DNA of 64,000 bases from Linnemannia hyalina (GCA_019671135.1 JAHRHY010000006.1:2480001-2544000), one strand, 5' to 3'. Positions 10,648 to 22,804 are shown, counted from the first letter of the stretch. A program made the numbers and translations. Notes: a model not told the origin generated them from the letters alone.

Positions 10648-13600
10648 CTACGACTTGACCTTGCGCCCTTCTGGAGCCTTGGCGCGGCCATGGGTCGACG
10701 ATGCTCCAGCTCCGCATACTATCAGCACGCCAAACAATGCCATAATTGCTCCGTCGTGGATCCAGCCCGCATACGACGCCAGTGTCATCAGATCATATTC
10801 ACCGTCATACGCCCAGGGCATCGCTTGCTGCACTGCTCCAATCGGCCAGTCTAAGTCGCTGTATCGATCGTCGAGCGGAACTTCCTGGCAATACTCAATG
10901 CTTTTTCTTGAGGTCAGGTCCAGTGCACCAATGCAAGAGTCGTTCATACCAACTCCATGCTCTGGTTTGCTCATTATAGCCCAAGCCAAACTCATGACTC
11001 GCAGCGACAGCAACATCATTAGGATATACTATTGACAATACACAGCAATTGTTGTTGGTTATCATCATTGAACGCGAAATGCACAATAGAAGACTGAAAG
11101 GCAAACATAAAGGAGAGCCTTACAGAACAGATCTTGTCTAGTGGAGTCGGTTCAAAGGGATCTTTGGACTTGACGGCATCGGCTGTTTTCTTCTCGGCGC
11201 CCTTTGTTGGTTTCCGGTTCCAGTACCGCTGCAAGGCGCGAGACTCGTCCAGAACCCAGAATGCTGTTGCATGAAGCAGAGCGATCGCAAAGACATGATG
11301 ACTTGCCCACAGCAGCTTATCCAACCACAGACCATCGGGCTATCATCACATATATGTAGGTGTAAAGCGCCAGAATTAGTAAATGTCAAGTCAAGCGCAC
11401 CTTCTACCAGGTAAAACAAATGCCATGAAAAAATACCTTCAATAGTGAGAGAACACGGCAGATCAGAATAGAGACCAGCCAGCGCCTTGCCATGCGCTTC
11501 TTAAGCATCAGATTCCTGGCATCAATCGTACGCGGCTCTTGCTTCGGTGGCAGGTAGTCGTCCACAATCTTGACGACGCCGAAAAAGTTGTCTTCCAGCC
11601 CTGTCTCTGGCTCAGGTGGGAAGTATGTCTGGGCTGCAAAGGCTTCCCGACCGTCGACGGTCCAGCTGTCTCTGGCCTGGTTGGATCGACCCATAGCGGA
11701 GAACGAGTTGCTAAACAAGTCCGAATCCGAACCAGCATCCCGACGACGTTGTCCAAATGCACCTCTCCGAGCATTGTTATCGTTGTCTTCATCGTCATCA
11801 TCGTCTCCTTCCATATCAACATCTGCGTTCCTGGACAGTCCTGAAGGTCGAGAGGGCTGGCCGCGGCGGTGAATCTGATCCATCCCAAAGCTACTCGAAC
11901 TCGTCTCCGCAGGCTTTCGAAACGCCCAGGGTTCTGACTGGCCTGAATCGGATTGGGAACGATGGGCAAAGAGGTTCTCAGGTTGCTGGAACTTGGCCGA
12001 GGGGAATCCCAGCATTTCTCCAAACGAAATATTGCCGAGACTCATATTGGTGATCAGAGATGGATTGGCGAGTGGCGATGGTTCATAGGCCCTTGAGCGG
12101 AACTTGTTGTCGTTGTTCCTGTCATTATGATGGGTTGAGGTATGTGAGGTATATGTATTTGCTGAATCCTGTCCTAGGCCGGCCATGCCATACAGGAAGG
12201 GGTCATCCTGGGTCGTCCTCTGACTCGAGTCTCTGTATGTGCCAAACATTGCAGGCAAGCGAGTTGGTGGTGACGACACCGGTTTTTTGGGAGACCAGTT
12301 CATTTGGTTAGCATCCTGAGAATCCGATTGCGATCCCGAATAGTCGGCCCAGCTAGGGCTTGGAGACGCAGCGAATCGATTAGTGGGGTCTGAAGCCGTC
12401 CGAGACAGGGCTGGAGGGCTAAACGATCGATTGACAAAGCTTCCTTGCCTTGCAGCCGCCAACGAACGCTAATTGCGAAAGATACGAAGAGTTCTCGTTT
12501 AGTGGAAGGAAATAAAATAGTAACAATCAATACAAGCGATTAAATGTTTTGCCTGTGACATCTTACATTGGGTCTACTGTCAGAACGAGTACGCTCGTTG
12601 GTGGATGGTTCTGGTGGTGGTGACGAGGGGACGGAGGGTGAGAATCTAAGCTCGATGGGATCCAGCGCTTGCCGTCCTGTAGAGAACGCCATCAAATATG
12701 CGGCATGAAGCAGCACTAGCACACCGTAGCCGACAGTCGATTCCTGCCAGAGTCGTTTGGAGTACAGTGCCATGAACTGGAATACTAAGAGCGGGAGCGC
12801 AGCTCTTTTTGTCCATGAATGGTACCATCGCGTCCTGATCCGTGCCCTCGGCGACCTCCATCGCATCAGCTGTAAGGGGTCCCAGAAGAGACTGGCAACA
12901 GAGACAAGGGTCAATGCTAAGAGTAGAAGCATGCGATACTCGTGTTCCTGGAGATCCCGAAATGGCCGTCCGAATGTTGATGCCCAGGGCCAGACGGAGG
13001 CAATGTTGACTTTAGAGATTGTTCCTGTAATGGAGTTGAATGTAGAATGTCCTGCTGAATATCTCCGTTGCCGCAAATGTTCAAATGGTCCAATGTTTGT
13101 AAGATGGAGCAGTACTATTTCGTTGTAAATAAATGTGTGTTGGTTATTGATCTAGGTATAGATAGAGCGGGTACAGCATCATCTTACAGCGTATTTCCAA
13201 CGTTCTTACCTCCAAGCTCGACGGCTATCCATGTAGCATGAGAGATGATCCAACTTGCGCCTGTCAGCAACCAGAGTGCGTCTGGGTATTTCCTGGTCGG
13301 GCTGATACGGTCTCCACGACTCTTACTCAGCGTTGCGTTCAGCAGAGATGATTTGATCCGGTAATTTTGTTGAGAGAGTCTCCGCTGGACTCTGTCGAGG
13401 CAGTCTGAGCAAGCTAATGGATACCGTTCCTCTACTTGCCGCCGATATGCATCCGCGTTCTCAAAGAAGGCCTCGTAGTTTTCATCCTAGATCAAATGTA
13501 GTCCAGTCAATACACGATGTAGTGCACAAAAGGATGATCTGGCTTTTCTCGGGTGGGGTCTGTCCACTTACGTCTTCATCGGGTATGTAGTTGCTCAGCA

Positions 13601-14242
13601 ATTGATATATGACACGCTGGTTGCTGCTGCATTTGTCGCAGAAAACATCATCCTGTGAGCTTGATGGCGTAGATCCATTAGATCTTGCCCGATTCCTTGA
13701 CGTCCGGCTTCGAGCTATAGCAAGAATGACGAGCAACCGTTGATATGTATGATTAGATTCAACGGAGGTTCAGGGGGGGGGGGGGGGGGGGTACTTTGAT
13801 CGATACCTCTTGTTGAGAGCTGTTCTTCCAAGAAAAAGGCACCGTCATTTTGCAGGCGTTCATACAGATCAGAGTAACGATTGTACGCCCACGGGGATCC
13901 AGAAAAAAGATTGCTTACCAATACGCTCCGATGTGTCCTCGTTCAGTGTGCTATCAAACATCTCAGGCACCGATTCAATGTTGCCGTCCTAATCATAAGC
14001 ACAATCCAGGAGTTGGGTAAATTAGAGGTTGCTTTCCTCGGTCCTTGACATTTTTCCTCTTCGAGGCTTGGCAACATCCCATGAATACTCTAGCAGCTTC
14101 TTGATTTCAAAAGTACCTTGTCTCGTCTTTGGTGGTTCTGACAGTTGAGGCAAGTCCAGTCATGAGGACTAGCGTCCCTTTGGCCGCGGTGAAGCCAGGA
14201 GGGGCGAAGACAGGACCAGCATTCGACCCGGATGGGCCGCAT
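10648..14242 (-). CDS. IMA1: Ima1/Samp1 (TMEM201-like) inner nuclear membrane protein
   Basis: The N-terminal exon carries VECWSC and WTCLNC, and later exons carry FCDKCSSNQ and ACSDCLDRV. These are paired CxxC motifs in the order of the Ima1 N-terminal zinc domain, with the RYP-C-CLDRVQRRL segment matching its second half. Downstream are hydrophobic segments (ALWLLTGASWIISHATWIAVEL, MLLLLALTLVSVASLF, VGYGVLVLLHAAYLMAF, HHVFAIALLHATAFWVL, IMALFGVLIVCGAG), as expected for a multi-pass nuclear-envelope protein. A long Ser/Asp-rich linker lies at about 11500-12480. Nine exons join in phase; one is an 18-nt microexon at 13807-13824. The protein links chromatin and the nuclear envelope to the cytoskeleton. 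The start is uncertain: ATG at 14242 (MRPIRVECWSC) is chosen because S. pombe Ima1 begins close to its zinc motif, but in-frame ATGs at 14389 and 14536 would add 49 or 98 Pro/Arg-rich residues. Confidence 0.8.
13773..13791. repeat. Poly-G run (19 G) inside an IMA1 intron
   Basis: Nineteen consecutive G on the plus strand sit inside the intron just after the 18-nt microexon of the minus-strand IMA1 gene, where they read as a C-run. Such long G/C homopolymers are rare and prone to length error. Confidence 0.9.
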
Positions 14243-14806
14243 GAGGATGGTCTCGAGCCAGCCTGGGGGGTGGTTGATTGGCCTGAGGGTTGTTCCTGGG
14301 CGCGATCGAGGGCGGGCAGTGATGTCTTGGGTGGGTCCTTCTGGGAAGGCAGAGTTGAAGTGAGTTGGACCAGGGCGGTTCCTCTGCATTGTGTCCTGTG
14401 TGATAGAGGTGTGTCGGTTTTTTTTACCGAGTTGTGTTGTAGATGCAGCGACTGAAATAGGTGGAGCACAGGAAGACACGCCTTGAATATGTCGCTTATT
14501 CAGTGTATCACATGACCCAAAGTTTAACGCCAACATATCAAGCTCACGCCTGTGCTCGGTCCCCTATTTTGATGTTGGATCACTCTTACTCTGTCTTGTT
14601 GCGCATATCTCGCCTTTCTTTTCTTTTCTTTTCTTTCCTTTTCTTTCTTTCTTTCTTTCCTTCTCTTTTCTTCACACCTTTACTCAGTACCTCCACACAC
14701 ACACCGCCCCCTTCATCCTATCTTATTCCTCACGCTTCAGTACCCTCCCCAGAAGCGACTCCTAGTCTCTCACCCTCCCCACTCCAACAGCCTTTCTTAA
14801 ACCACA
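14243..14806. other. Divergent promoter region IMA1 / NIPSNAP
   Basis: The two genes point away from each other. From about 14600 to 14800 the plus strand is pyrimidine-rich (TTTCTTTTC repeats) and acts as the NIPSNAP leader. The IMA1 side stays open in frame up to 14536, so part of this stretch may be coding for an IMA1 N-terminal extension. Confidence 0.5.
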
Positions 14807-15976
14807 ATGTCTGCCCTTCTCAGAAACCAAGCCTCCTTTGCCCGAGCCGCCCTGGTCTCCTCCTCTCGCGCCGCTACCATTCAAGCACCCCGCGCCGCTA
14901 ACTTGCCTATGGTCACCCGAGCCCTCTCCTCCTCCAAGAACCCAGCAGCAGGTGGCACCGCCACCGAAGTCGAAAACCCCGACAGTAACAACAACAGCAA
15001 CAACAAGGATTCCTCCAACAGCAAACCTCTTGGAAAGGTCAGTGGCATTGTCAACAGTATTCTTCATGGATCCGGTACCCTGCCCAAGATACAGAGTCAA
15101 GAGTCTTGGGGTGTTTCTTTGGCTAGAGGCAAATACGTCCACGAGCTCCAGAGTAAGCAAGCGTTCATATGACCTTTTTGTGTATTGCAGGAATTCTCGT
15201 GGTTGTGTATGTATGCTCGCTAACTGTTTCGCATTGTTGACATACATACATACAGGACACCGTATCCGACCCGAGCGATTTGACGACTATGTCGAACTTT
15301 TGTACGTACAGCATGCATTATTTTCGTTTTATGTCATGTCCACATAGGTTTGCTCAGAGAATCGTGGCGTGAGAACACCAAAGAACAAGTATCAATGCAA
15401 AGGAATCTCGTTCCTACGCGCGTCTTAGTCTCAAGAACCCCAACTAACAGTCGCTTTTCACCTCCCATTGGCGTCTTCCTTCTTTCTCTCATTCTTCTTC
15501 ACCCACAACAGGTCGGACGTGTTCCCCAGGATTGTCAAGGAGTCAAACAATAAGATCCGTCTCACTGGAAGCTGGTTGACGGAAATCGGCGAACTCGACA
15601 CTGCGGGCAAGTATATTTATTTTTCTTACACGCCCTATTTCATACCCTTGTATATTTGGGTTTGCATTGTTTTTGTTTATGTGTTTGCAGGGTGGGAGGG
15701 TGTTTATGTCTCGCAGGAAAGAAGGAACGGGAGATGGCGCTGACAAAGGGAAATGGGAACCAGGAATGACATAGACCCCATGACCCCATGACCCCATCCA
15801 TCCATCCATATGCGATGTCATGCGTGTTTATATGGATATTCACGCGTTTCGTTGCATGTTTGGATTGGGATTGGTTTTGGATTTTGGGTGGGAAGTGTGA
15901 GAGGCAAATGACGGAGGTTTTTTTTATTTGCTGAATGAGCAATGCCAGGGACACTCATCTCCGTCTCTTTCTATCT

Positions 15977-16056
<80 letters not shown>

Positions 16057-17305
16057 GTGGGCCGAATGTGTGGGTGAATCAATCACACAAAAAAAGTTGT
16101 TGGTGGTGGGAGCGTCATTCGACTCGAGAGCACTTGAACTCAAATGCGGACAGCATATCGAAGAAGGAAGGAAGGACCCGTGTTCTTTTTTTATAAAGTT
16201 GTGTGGGAGAAAAAGTTGGGCAGCTCGTCACATCTTCGTAACATAGAAGCGTGAGTGTGGGGAAATGACAGGAGCGAACATCACGCCAACAAAAACTAAC
16301 CTTGATGTCAACTATGTTCCTCTACCATCGACAATAGTTCACATCTGGGAGTTCGAGGGATACCTCGGTCATACTCAGGAGATGGACCGATTGCGTAAAG
16401 ACCCAGTAAGTGGATCTTACTTCCTACATGCACGGAGCACCATGGCCCTTTACTCCAACACAAGCAAGTCTCGCGCTCTTCGTCATCGGCAATCTCTTCA
16501 CTAATTCAGCTTCCGCTCGCACTCTTTGTACACTTCTTGCCTTGTTCGTGACAATGATAGACGTACCAAAAGTTCTTGAAGGACCTGCGACCCATGCTCA
16601 TCAGCCGCGACAACCAGATCTGCCTTGAATTCGCCTTCTGGAAGTCTCGACCCCCAGTCGCCCTTGGTGGTATCTACGAGATGCGAACCTATCTCTTGAA
16701 GGTACCCCCCATTCAACCATTTTCCATTTGTATTTGCTGCTTCATCTCCTTGGAAACACGCACAACAATTTGTCGCTAACACACTCTCTTTATCCATGAT
16801 CACCTATTAGCCTGGTAACCTTCTGGAGTGGGAGACAAACTGGCGCCGAGGTCTCGAGTGCAGACGCCAATTCTGTGAGCCCGTTGGAGCGTGGTTCTCT
16901 CAGCTCGGAAAGCTCAACTATGTCCACCACATGTGGAACTACCCGTACGTGTCATTCGCCAAGTAACACTTTGTTTTGCGGTTCATTACTTCAAATGAAG
17001 CGATTGGACGACTAACCTCGAACTCCTCTTTGAAACTCAATACTGAAATGAATAGTGATCTGGAGACACGCAAGAAGACGCGCGAGCAAGCCTGGAAGGT
17101 CGACGGATGGGCAGAGACCGTCTATAATACCGGTACGTAACTTTTGATCAGCATCAACCAGTACTTCATGACTGACCCTTCGTGTAGCAAAACATCATCT
17201 AACTCTGCCTTCTTTTTTCTCTTGCTCGGTCGGTCAATAGTGCGCTTGATTGAGAAAATGGAGGCCAACATTTTGCTCCCAATGGACTTTTCTTCGCTCA
17301 AGTAA
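14807..17305 (+). CDS. NIPSNAP family mitochondrial protein
   Basis: Eight exons join in phase: 14807-15152, 15256-15301, 15512-15606, 16338-16405, 16561-16701, 16811-16944, 17056-17132 and 17241-17305. The N-terminus (MSALLRNQASFARAALVSSSR, shortened: MSALLRNQASFARAAL) is Arg/Ser/Ala-rich like a mitochondrial presequence, followed by an Asn/Ser linker. The body shows NIPSNAP features: KYVHELQ then HRIRPERFDDYVELL, GSWLTEIGELDTAVHIWEFE (20-residue core), and the second ferredoxin-like repeat with GGIYEMRTYLLKPGNLLEW, VGAWFSQLGKLNYVHHMW and the closing LPMDFSSLK. NIPSNAPs are dimeric alpha-beta barrel proteins of the mitochondrial matrix, linked in animals to mitophagy signalling; the fungal role is not defined. 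Intron 3 (15607-16337, 731 nt) has a GC donor and holds a long GT microsatellite, yet its exact removal restores the DTAVHIW core. Confidence 0.88.
15980..16055. repeat. (GT)n microsatellite
   Basis: About 37 uninterrupted TG dinucleotides lie in intron 3 of the NIPSNAP gene. Open readings through it are CV or TH dipeptide repeats and are not genes. Confidence 0.97.
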
Positions 17306-17631
17306 AACATGGATTTCAATTCACGACAAAACAATAAACCTTCTCTACGGCATGGGATACCATCAATATTGGAGTTCAATGGCATAAGGAGGAGGTCGTT
17401 ATCTTTTAGTGGTCTACAAAAAGAGGTATCGGTCGCAATGTATAGGTTCGTGGGGAAGGGGCACGACTTGACCGGTCTATGGTTTTGAAGGGGGAAAACA
17501 ACAAAAAATAATACAAGAGGAGGCAAGAAAAAGGGCTCATTGCAGGAAGAAGAAAGAAGAAAAACGGAAAAAAAAATATGCAAGAAAGTAAGAAAGTAAA
17601 AGGAAATTGAAGTGGACGAAGAGGAGGGTGA
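17306..17631. other. Convergent intergenic region
   Basis: Shared 3' flank of NIPSNAP (+) and the mitochondrial carrier (-). Purine-rich on the plus strand near 17500-17620; no gene seen. Confidence 0.55.
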
Positions 17632-20268
17632 TTATTTCTTGTCTAACATCATGATGGAGGCATTTGTTGTCATGTGCGTGGATCCCAACTCAACCGCAGC
17701 GGGGGCCATGATGCGCTGCTGGAGCTCATACACAACCAATGCAATCGCAAACATGGGCTAAGTCGGAAACGATGTGACGAACAATAACAGCAGATGGTTA
17801 GTATCTTGTCAAACCCAAAAAAGGAGGGAAAAGAGGGAGGCTATCAGTCGCCTTTTTTTTTTTTTTTTTTTTTTTTGGTTGTTGGCAACTTACGGCGACG
17901 ATGAGAGATCTTGGAACGACACCCTTGAACAGAGCAGCAGGACCCTCGTTCTTGACGATATGCTGGAAGCAGTCGACAATACCGCGGTATACAGGGTCAC
18001 CAGGCTTGCGTGCGACCTGGAGTCTTGTCTTGATCACTATTCGTCGTGGTAAAAGAGGAAGAGTGATTCGAAAGATGAAAAGAGCAAGAAAAAAGGCGTC
18101 AGTGAATGAATGGATAGCGTCAAAAAAAAGAAATCGCTAATCCTGAGGCTAGAAAAGGCTTCAATCCTACCATCGGCGGGGGTAACAGCGGATGCACCGA
18201 CGACACCAGCAACAAGTCCTGCTCCCAAAATGACAGAGAACGAAGTCTTTCCGTTCTCATCCGCGCCGTGGAGCTTGAGGAACGAGTTCAGAGGGAAAAA
18301 GAGAATCGAAAATGGCACATCTCTATTCAAAGCGAAAGGTAAGAGGATGGGTAATTGTTTAGTAAATTGGATTCAGTTCGGTGCAATGGCTCCTTGAAGC
18401 CGTAAAGTATTGCAACATAAATGAAGGGTAGCAGACGAGAAGTGTACCTCATGAGGGTGGCGGGGGTGCCGCGGTAGAGTCCGCGGAGTCCAAGGTTGCG
18501 GACGATGCCCATAGCAGTAGGACGCTGTTCTCCTGGGGCGAGCTTTTGAGCGCCGGCGACCTGCATCTGGATCTTGACGATCTCCATAGGGTTAGTGGCG
18601 ATGACCTGACAGAATCCGGCGGTGGCACCGGCCAACATTCCATACTGGATCGCCAGCTTGTCCTCCGAGACATTGGTGCGCTCAGCCCAGTATTCGCGCG
18701 AAAAGTCGTTGACGGCCAGTTTGATGGCTTTTTCTGGGGTGATTCCGATCAAGTTGGGAACGATACCACGGTACAGACCGCGAGCTCCTTCCTTTGCGAT
18801 GACCTGGCGGAAGCAATCCAGACTGTGGGATTAAATGCATGCATGGAGGTAATGGATGAAGAGGGAGAGGATATGATCATTGGTCAGCCAGACGAGTCAT
18901 TTTTTTTTTCCTTTTTTCACTTTCCGGATCAGATCTTTTGGAAGGTGAAAAGAAGGGCTCATCTTGTTTATTTATGAGTGTCCTGTGAGAGTGTTTTGTG
19001 GTGTTGTTGCAATGGTTGTTATTTGCTGATTCCTGTTTCCTGTTTCCTGTATCCTGTCTTCCCGTCGAACGAACGAACGAACGAACGAACGAACGAATAG
19101 CAAGCAAATGTTCTCGATTGATGAATTGAAGAAAAAAAGGGTTTGTGTGTGTAGAGGTGTGAAGGTAAACAAAAGGAGGTATGCTCTAGAAAAAAGTTTT
19201 TGACTTTCATATATATCGAGTGTGGGTATCCCTGAGATATTTTTCTGCCGAATCGCCCACGATGAACAAAAAGTGGTTGTTTGTTACTCCGTTGTTGGGT
19301 GGTGAGTTGGGTTGAGTTGTGGAGAAGTAAAAGAAAAAGAGGCGCGCTAAACACAAATAAAAGAAAGACAACGACAAGGCCTAGTCTGGAAGACCGAGCT
19401 CATTCTTTTGTCTTTCGTCAAAGTGCTGTCTTGCCTTCCCACGCCTCGACTCCATTTGGCCATAGTTCTCCCCCTCTTTTTTGTTGCCTTTGTTCCCTTT
19501 GTTCCCTTTGTTCCCGTGGTTGTTCCTTGTGTCGGATAAAATGGACGGCTGTATCCGTGTCCCATTCGCTTGCTATTGCTGCTGAGTTATTCCAGACCCG
19601 AGTTGTGTTTTCGTCTGATTTTCCTCCTATGAGTCGTGAATGAGTGTTTATATCCTGATGATCGATCCCTTGATGAGCAAGAGAGAGAGGAAAAATAAAG
19701 AGGCAGAAAGGCTGCTTACCCTCCTCGGTACTGCAGCTTGCCAGCGACATCCTTCTTTTGATTCTGCAGTCTATCAGTTGACAAGGAAAGAGAGTTAAGC
19801 AAAGAAAGAGATGAGAAAAGATGACCTCTTCACTGTGCAATTGGGGTTTTTGTCGATATCAACACAAGAGCGCAATAACAATGGAAATGGAATATCACAA
19901 CTGACCTTGTCTTGACCATGTCAAGAGGATAGACAATCAGCACACCGGTGATACCGGCAATAGCACCAGCAGCGAGCTTCTGTGCGAACCTACATTATGG
20001 AAAAAAAAGAGAAAGAAAGGAAGATTTCAAATGAGATGTCAGCAAAAGGTGGATGAGTCTCCTTTTGTTGTGACTCCATGAGACTATGATTGATTGTTCT
20101 TGTTTTGCGATTGGGGTTTCGCTGTCTTTGTCCGAGACTGCAAGCATGGGTGCAAGAAAGAATGAAAGCGAGAGAGAAAAAAAAAAAAAAAAAAAAAAAG
20201 AGTTGGAGAGTGGGTAGTTACTTGCTGGTTTTGGCGGCGTTGGCCTGTTCTTGTTGTGTCTGTGCCAT
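17632..20268 (-). CDS. Mitochondrial carrier (SLC25), glutamate carrier type
   Basis: Seven exons join in phase from ATG 20268: 20222-20268, 19906-19989, 19720-19770, 18448-18822, about 18170-18320, about 17893-18036 and 17632-17761. Three carrier repeats are visible, with the Px[DE]xx[KR] signatures YPLDMVKTRLQNQ, NPMEIVKIQMQ and TPADVIKTRLQ. Further markers are GIVPNLIGITPEKAIKLAVN and RDVPFSILFFPL, which fit the glutamate carriers (SLC25A18/22) and the carrier half of aspartate/glutamate carriers. No EF-hand half is present, so a glutamate (H+ symport) carrier is preferred. It would sit in the inner mitochondrial membrane. Intron 3 (18823-19719) is about 900 nt, long for this genome, and contains simple repeats. 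The exact substrate is inferred. Confidence 0.85.
19066..19097. repeat. (GAAC)n tetranucleotide repeat
   Basis: Eight GAAC units in tandem in the long third intron of the carrier gene; nearby (19485-19520) there are also CCTTTGTT-type repeats. Confidence 0.9.
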
Positions 20269-20821
20269 GATTTGTGGTAGATAGTATTATGAGTGGGTAT
20301 GTGGATGGAAAGGAAGGGAGAGGGAGTGAAGGAGGAGAAGGAGAGGATGGGAAAGAGTCAGAAGAAGAAGAAGAAGAAAAAAAAGAAAAGAAAACAACGA
20401 CAACAAAAGAAAAAAAAGACACAGAGAGACGCGAAGTAAAGGGATGTGTCATTTTCATCCCTGTTCCCTGTTCCCTGTTCCCTGTTCCCTGTTCCTGATG
20501 GATGGAATTTTATTCTTTTTTCAGACAGACATTAATCAAGCAGTCAGACGGACAGATCAGATCAGAAATGCTCCACCTCGGATTCGATTCCTCGTCATGA
20601 CCACCCCCATCATCACTCACCTGACCACCAGTATTCATTAATTAAACTTCTTCACTCCACTCCTTCCCTTCTCTCTCTCTCTCTCTTTCTCTCTCGAACG
20701 CCTCCTCTCTCTTCCCATCGTTCCTTCTCCATCCTAATCAACATCAAACAACCACACGCCACCAACTCCCAATACTTTCTTCTATCGCCACTAAAACTCA
20801 CTCTCACCTTCTCCACTCACA
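20269..20821. other. Divergent promoter region, carrier / PPxY membrane protein
   Basis: A purine-rich tract at about 20290-20440 and five tandem copies of a CCTGTTC unit near 20459-20500 are visible. The 120 bases before 20822 are CT-rich, the leader of the next gene. No gene is seen. Confidence 0.55.
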
Positions 20822-22804
20822 ATGATCTCTCCCTCTCCTCCCCACTCACCGACAGCAGCAACAGTAACTCCAACAACCTCCTCCTCCTCCTCCTCATTCG
20901 CACAAAGCACTCCAAAGACCTCAACAAGGACTCGCTCGACCCCGACCCCGATCCCCTCTTCATTCCTCATCGCTGCCCTCTTCCTCATCCTTTCCTCAAA
21001 CAACGGCAACAGCTTGTCCTCTGCTTCTATCTTAACAGCGGCAAAAGTAGAAGCCTCGTCTCCTCTTTCTCCTCGCTCACTTTGCTCACAAGCCGCCCCT
21101 TCTCGATCGCGCCCACTTCAACTACAAGGGCTCTCTCGCCAGCAACGGCAACAGCGACCGAGGAAACAGCGGCTAGGGCAACAGCAACAGCAACAGCAGG
21201 AGCAAGGGCTACCTGTCAATGACTCGACAGCATTATCATCATCATCGTCATCATTATCATCATCATCATCATCATCATTTTCCGCAACATATCCTCCTTG
21301 CAACCAACAGCAACCACAACGACTAGTCGTTTCTTCGCCCGATTGCTGCTCCTTTACGACACAAGACCATCACCGCCGTCATCAACAGGTTACAACGCAA
21401 CAGCAACACCAACGCCAACTCGCCAAAAGGCAAGTGCTCGCTGCAAGTGAAAACGACCAAGTCTCACAACAGGACACCAACATATTTCCGGCAAACTCCC
21501 TGCCCCTCGAGGCAGACACAGGCATTGATGGCTCTACCAACTCACCTTCAAACGCCCACAACCCCGGGGACCCTCCTAAAATGGCCTCGTCTGAAAAGGT
21601 CCTCTTTGCCTTTATCGCCATCGCCGTGGCCCTGGCCATCTTCATCCTCGGATTTTGCCTGATAAGGGCTAGGCGAAAGTCGGCCGCTGAAAGGACCCAA
21701 TTGCCAATGCAGCAACAACAACCACAACCACAACAGCAACAGCAGCAGCAACAGCAACTACAAATGCAACATCGTCCTCAGCCCCAACAACAACTTCAAC
21801 AGCAGCAACAACAACAACAACAGCAGCAACTGTCAATCCAGCCACAGCACATGCCATCGGACCACAACACAGCAACCCTTTCGACTTTTACTCGAATTTC
21901 TCCTGCAGGTCCAGAAATGAGCGCCCTCCTCTCGTCTGCTAAGGCAAACGAGTCTCGTGCTGGAGGGTTCAGTCTGGTCCGTCTTTTGACCAAGAACTCC
22001 AGCTCAGGAGGCACATCCTCCAAACCACTAGCGTATCAGTTCTCTCACTCTCGCAGCGGCAAGGATCCCTCTCTCCCGAAGACGCCCTCAACCCAATCAT
22101 CGAACTACGACTATGACTGGGATCTATCCGACTTTAGCAAGGAGCGGACCAAGGACGGGTTCCCTGTCATCACCCTAACTTCGCCCACCTCTTCCGAAGT
22201 CTCGATCCCGTTTATCTCATTGGACGAGCAGTCTGCCTCGACATCCTCCTCCTCTGGCCTTTACCTCACCAACACCGAGTCCCGGTCATTATCCCCTCTC
22301 ACAACTCTACCTCCAGCAATAACTACAGGAACATCAACAGAAAATCACTCTAGAGACGAAAACGGCAGCGCACCAACCAGCTCAACCTTGGCCCCTGCAC
22401 CACCATCACCACAACAGTCCATACCCGAGCACATGTTACTCCATCCATCGTCGTCGCTCAACATTCGTCGTTCCGTGAAGCAGGAACCAGCACCACCGAC
22501 TACGCCTCTATCGATGGCCGACTTCCCACCAACGTATGAGGAAGCCTTGGATTCGGCTGGCCCAAGCAATAGGTCTCCTCTCATGTCGCATCCCAAAGTC
22601 TCTAGCCCTTCGTCTCTTGCACCCACCAACAGCTCTCCTTCATACTCTGGGTCATCTTCGTCTTCACAGTCGCGGCCGCCTTATCCTGATGGCCTAGACA
22701 CTACTACATCTCATCCGGACGCTTCGATCGAAGGAACTCAGGATGGGACGGTAGATCTAGAGACTGATCCGCTCGCAAGCCTGTCCTTATCTTACACAGC
22801 CTGA
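20822..22804 (+). CDS. Ser/Gln-rich single-pass membrane protein with PPxY motif
   Basis: A single open frame of 660 residues from a well-placed ATG (CACAATG after a CT-rich leader). An N-terminal hydrophobic stretch (FLIAALFLILSS, about residues 48-60) may be a signal anchor. A Ser/Gln-rich region with polyglutamine and polyserine follows. A clear transmembrane segment, VLFAFIAIAVALAIFILGF, lies at about residues 260-280 and is followed by basic residues (RARRK), which predicts a cytosolic C-terminal half. That half contains PPTYEEAL, a PPxY motif of the kind bound by WW domains of Rsp5/NEDD4 ubiquitin ligases. The shape (Ser-rich ectodomain, one TM, cytosolic tail with PPxY) suggests a surface sensor or ligase adaptor; this is inference and no family was recognised. 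CAG/CAA and TCA runs make the locus prone to length change. Confidence 0.7.
   Translation: MISPSPPHSPTAATVTPTTSSSSSSFAQSTPKTSTRTRSTPTPIPSSFLIAALFLILSSNNGNSLSSASILTAAKVEASSPLSPRSLCSQAAPSRSRPLQLQGLSRQQRQQRPRKQRLGQQQQQQQEQGLPVNDSTALSSSSSSLSSSSSSSFSATYPPCNQQQPQRLVVSSPDCCSFTTQDHHRRHQQVTTQQQHQRQLAKRQVLAASENDQVSQQDTNIFPANSLPLEADTGIDGSTNSPSNAHNPGDPPKMASSEKVLFAFIAIAVALAIFILGFCLIRARRKSAAERTQLPMQQQQPQPQQQQQQQQQLQMQHRPQPQQQLQQQQQQQQQQQLSIQPQHMPSDHNTATLSTFTRISPAGPEMSALLSSAKANESRAGGFSLVRLLTKNSSSGGTSSKPLAYQFSHSRSGKDPSLPKTPSTQSSNYDYDWDLSDFSKERTKDGFPVITLTSPTSSEVSIPFISLDEQSASTSSSSGLYLTNTESRSLSPLTTLPPAITTGTSTENHSRDENGSAPTSSTLAPAPPSPQQSIPEHMLLHPSSSLNIRRSVKQEPAPPTTPLSMADFPPTYEEALDSAGPSNRSPLMSHPKVSSPSSLAPTNSSPSYSGSSSSSQSRPPYPDGLDTTTSHPDASIEGTQDGTVDLETDPLASLSLSYTA

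Noticed and set aside
15935..16246. Frames of repeated Cys-Val or Thr-His
   Set aside because: Translation of the GT microsatellite within a NIPSNAP intron.
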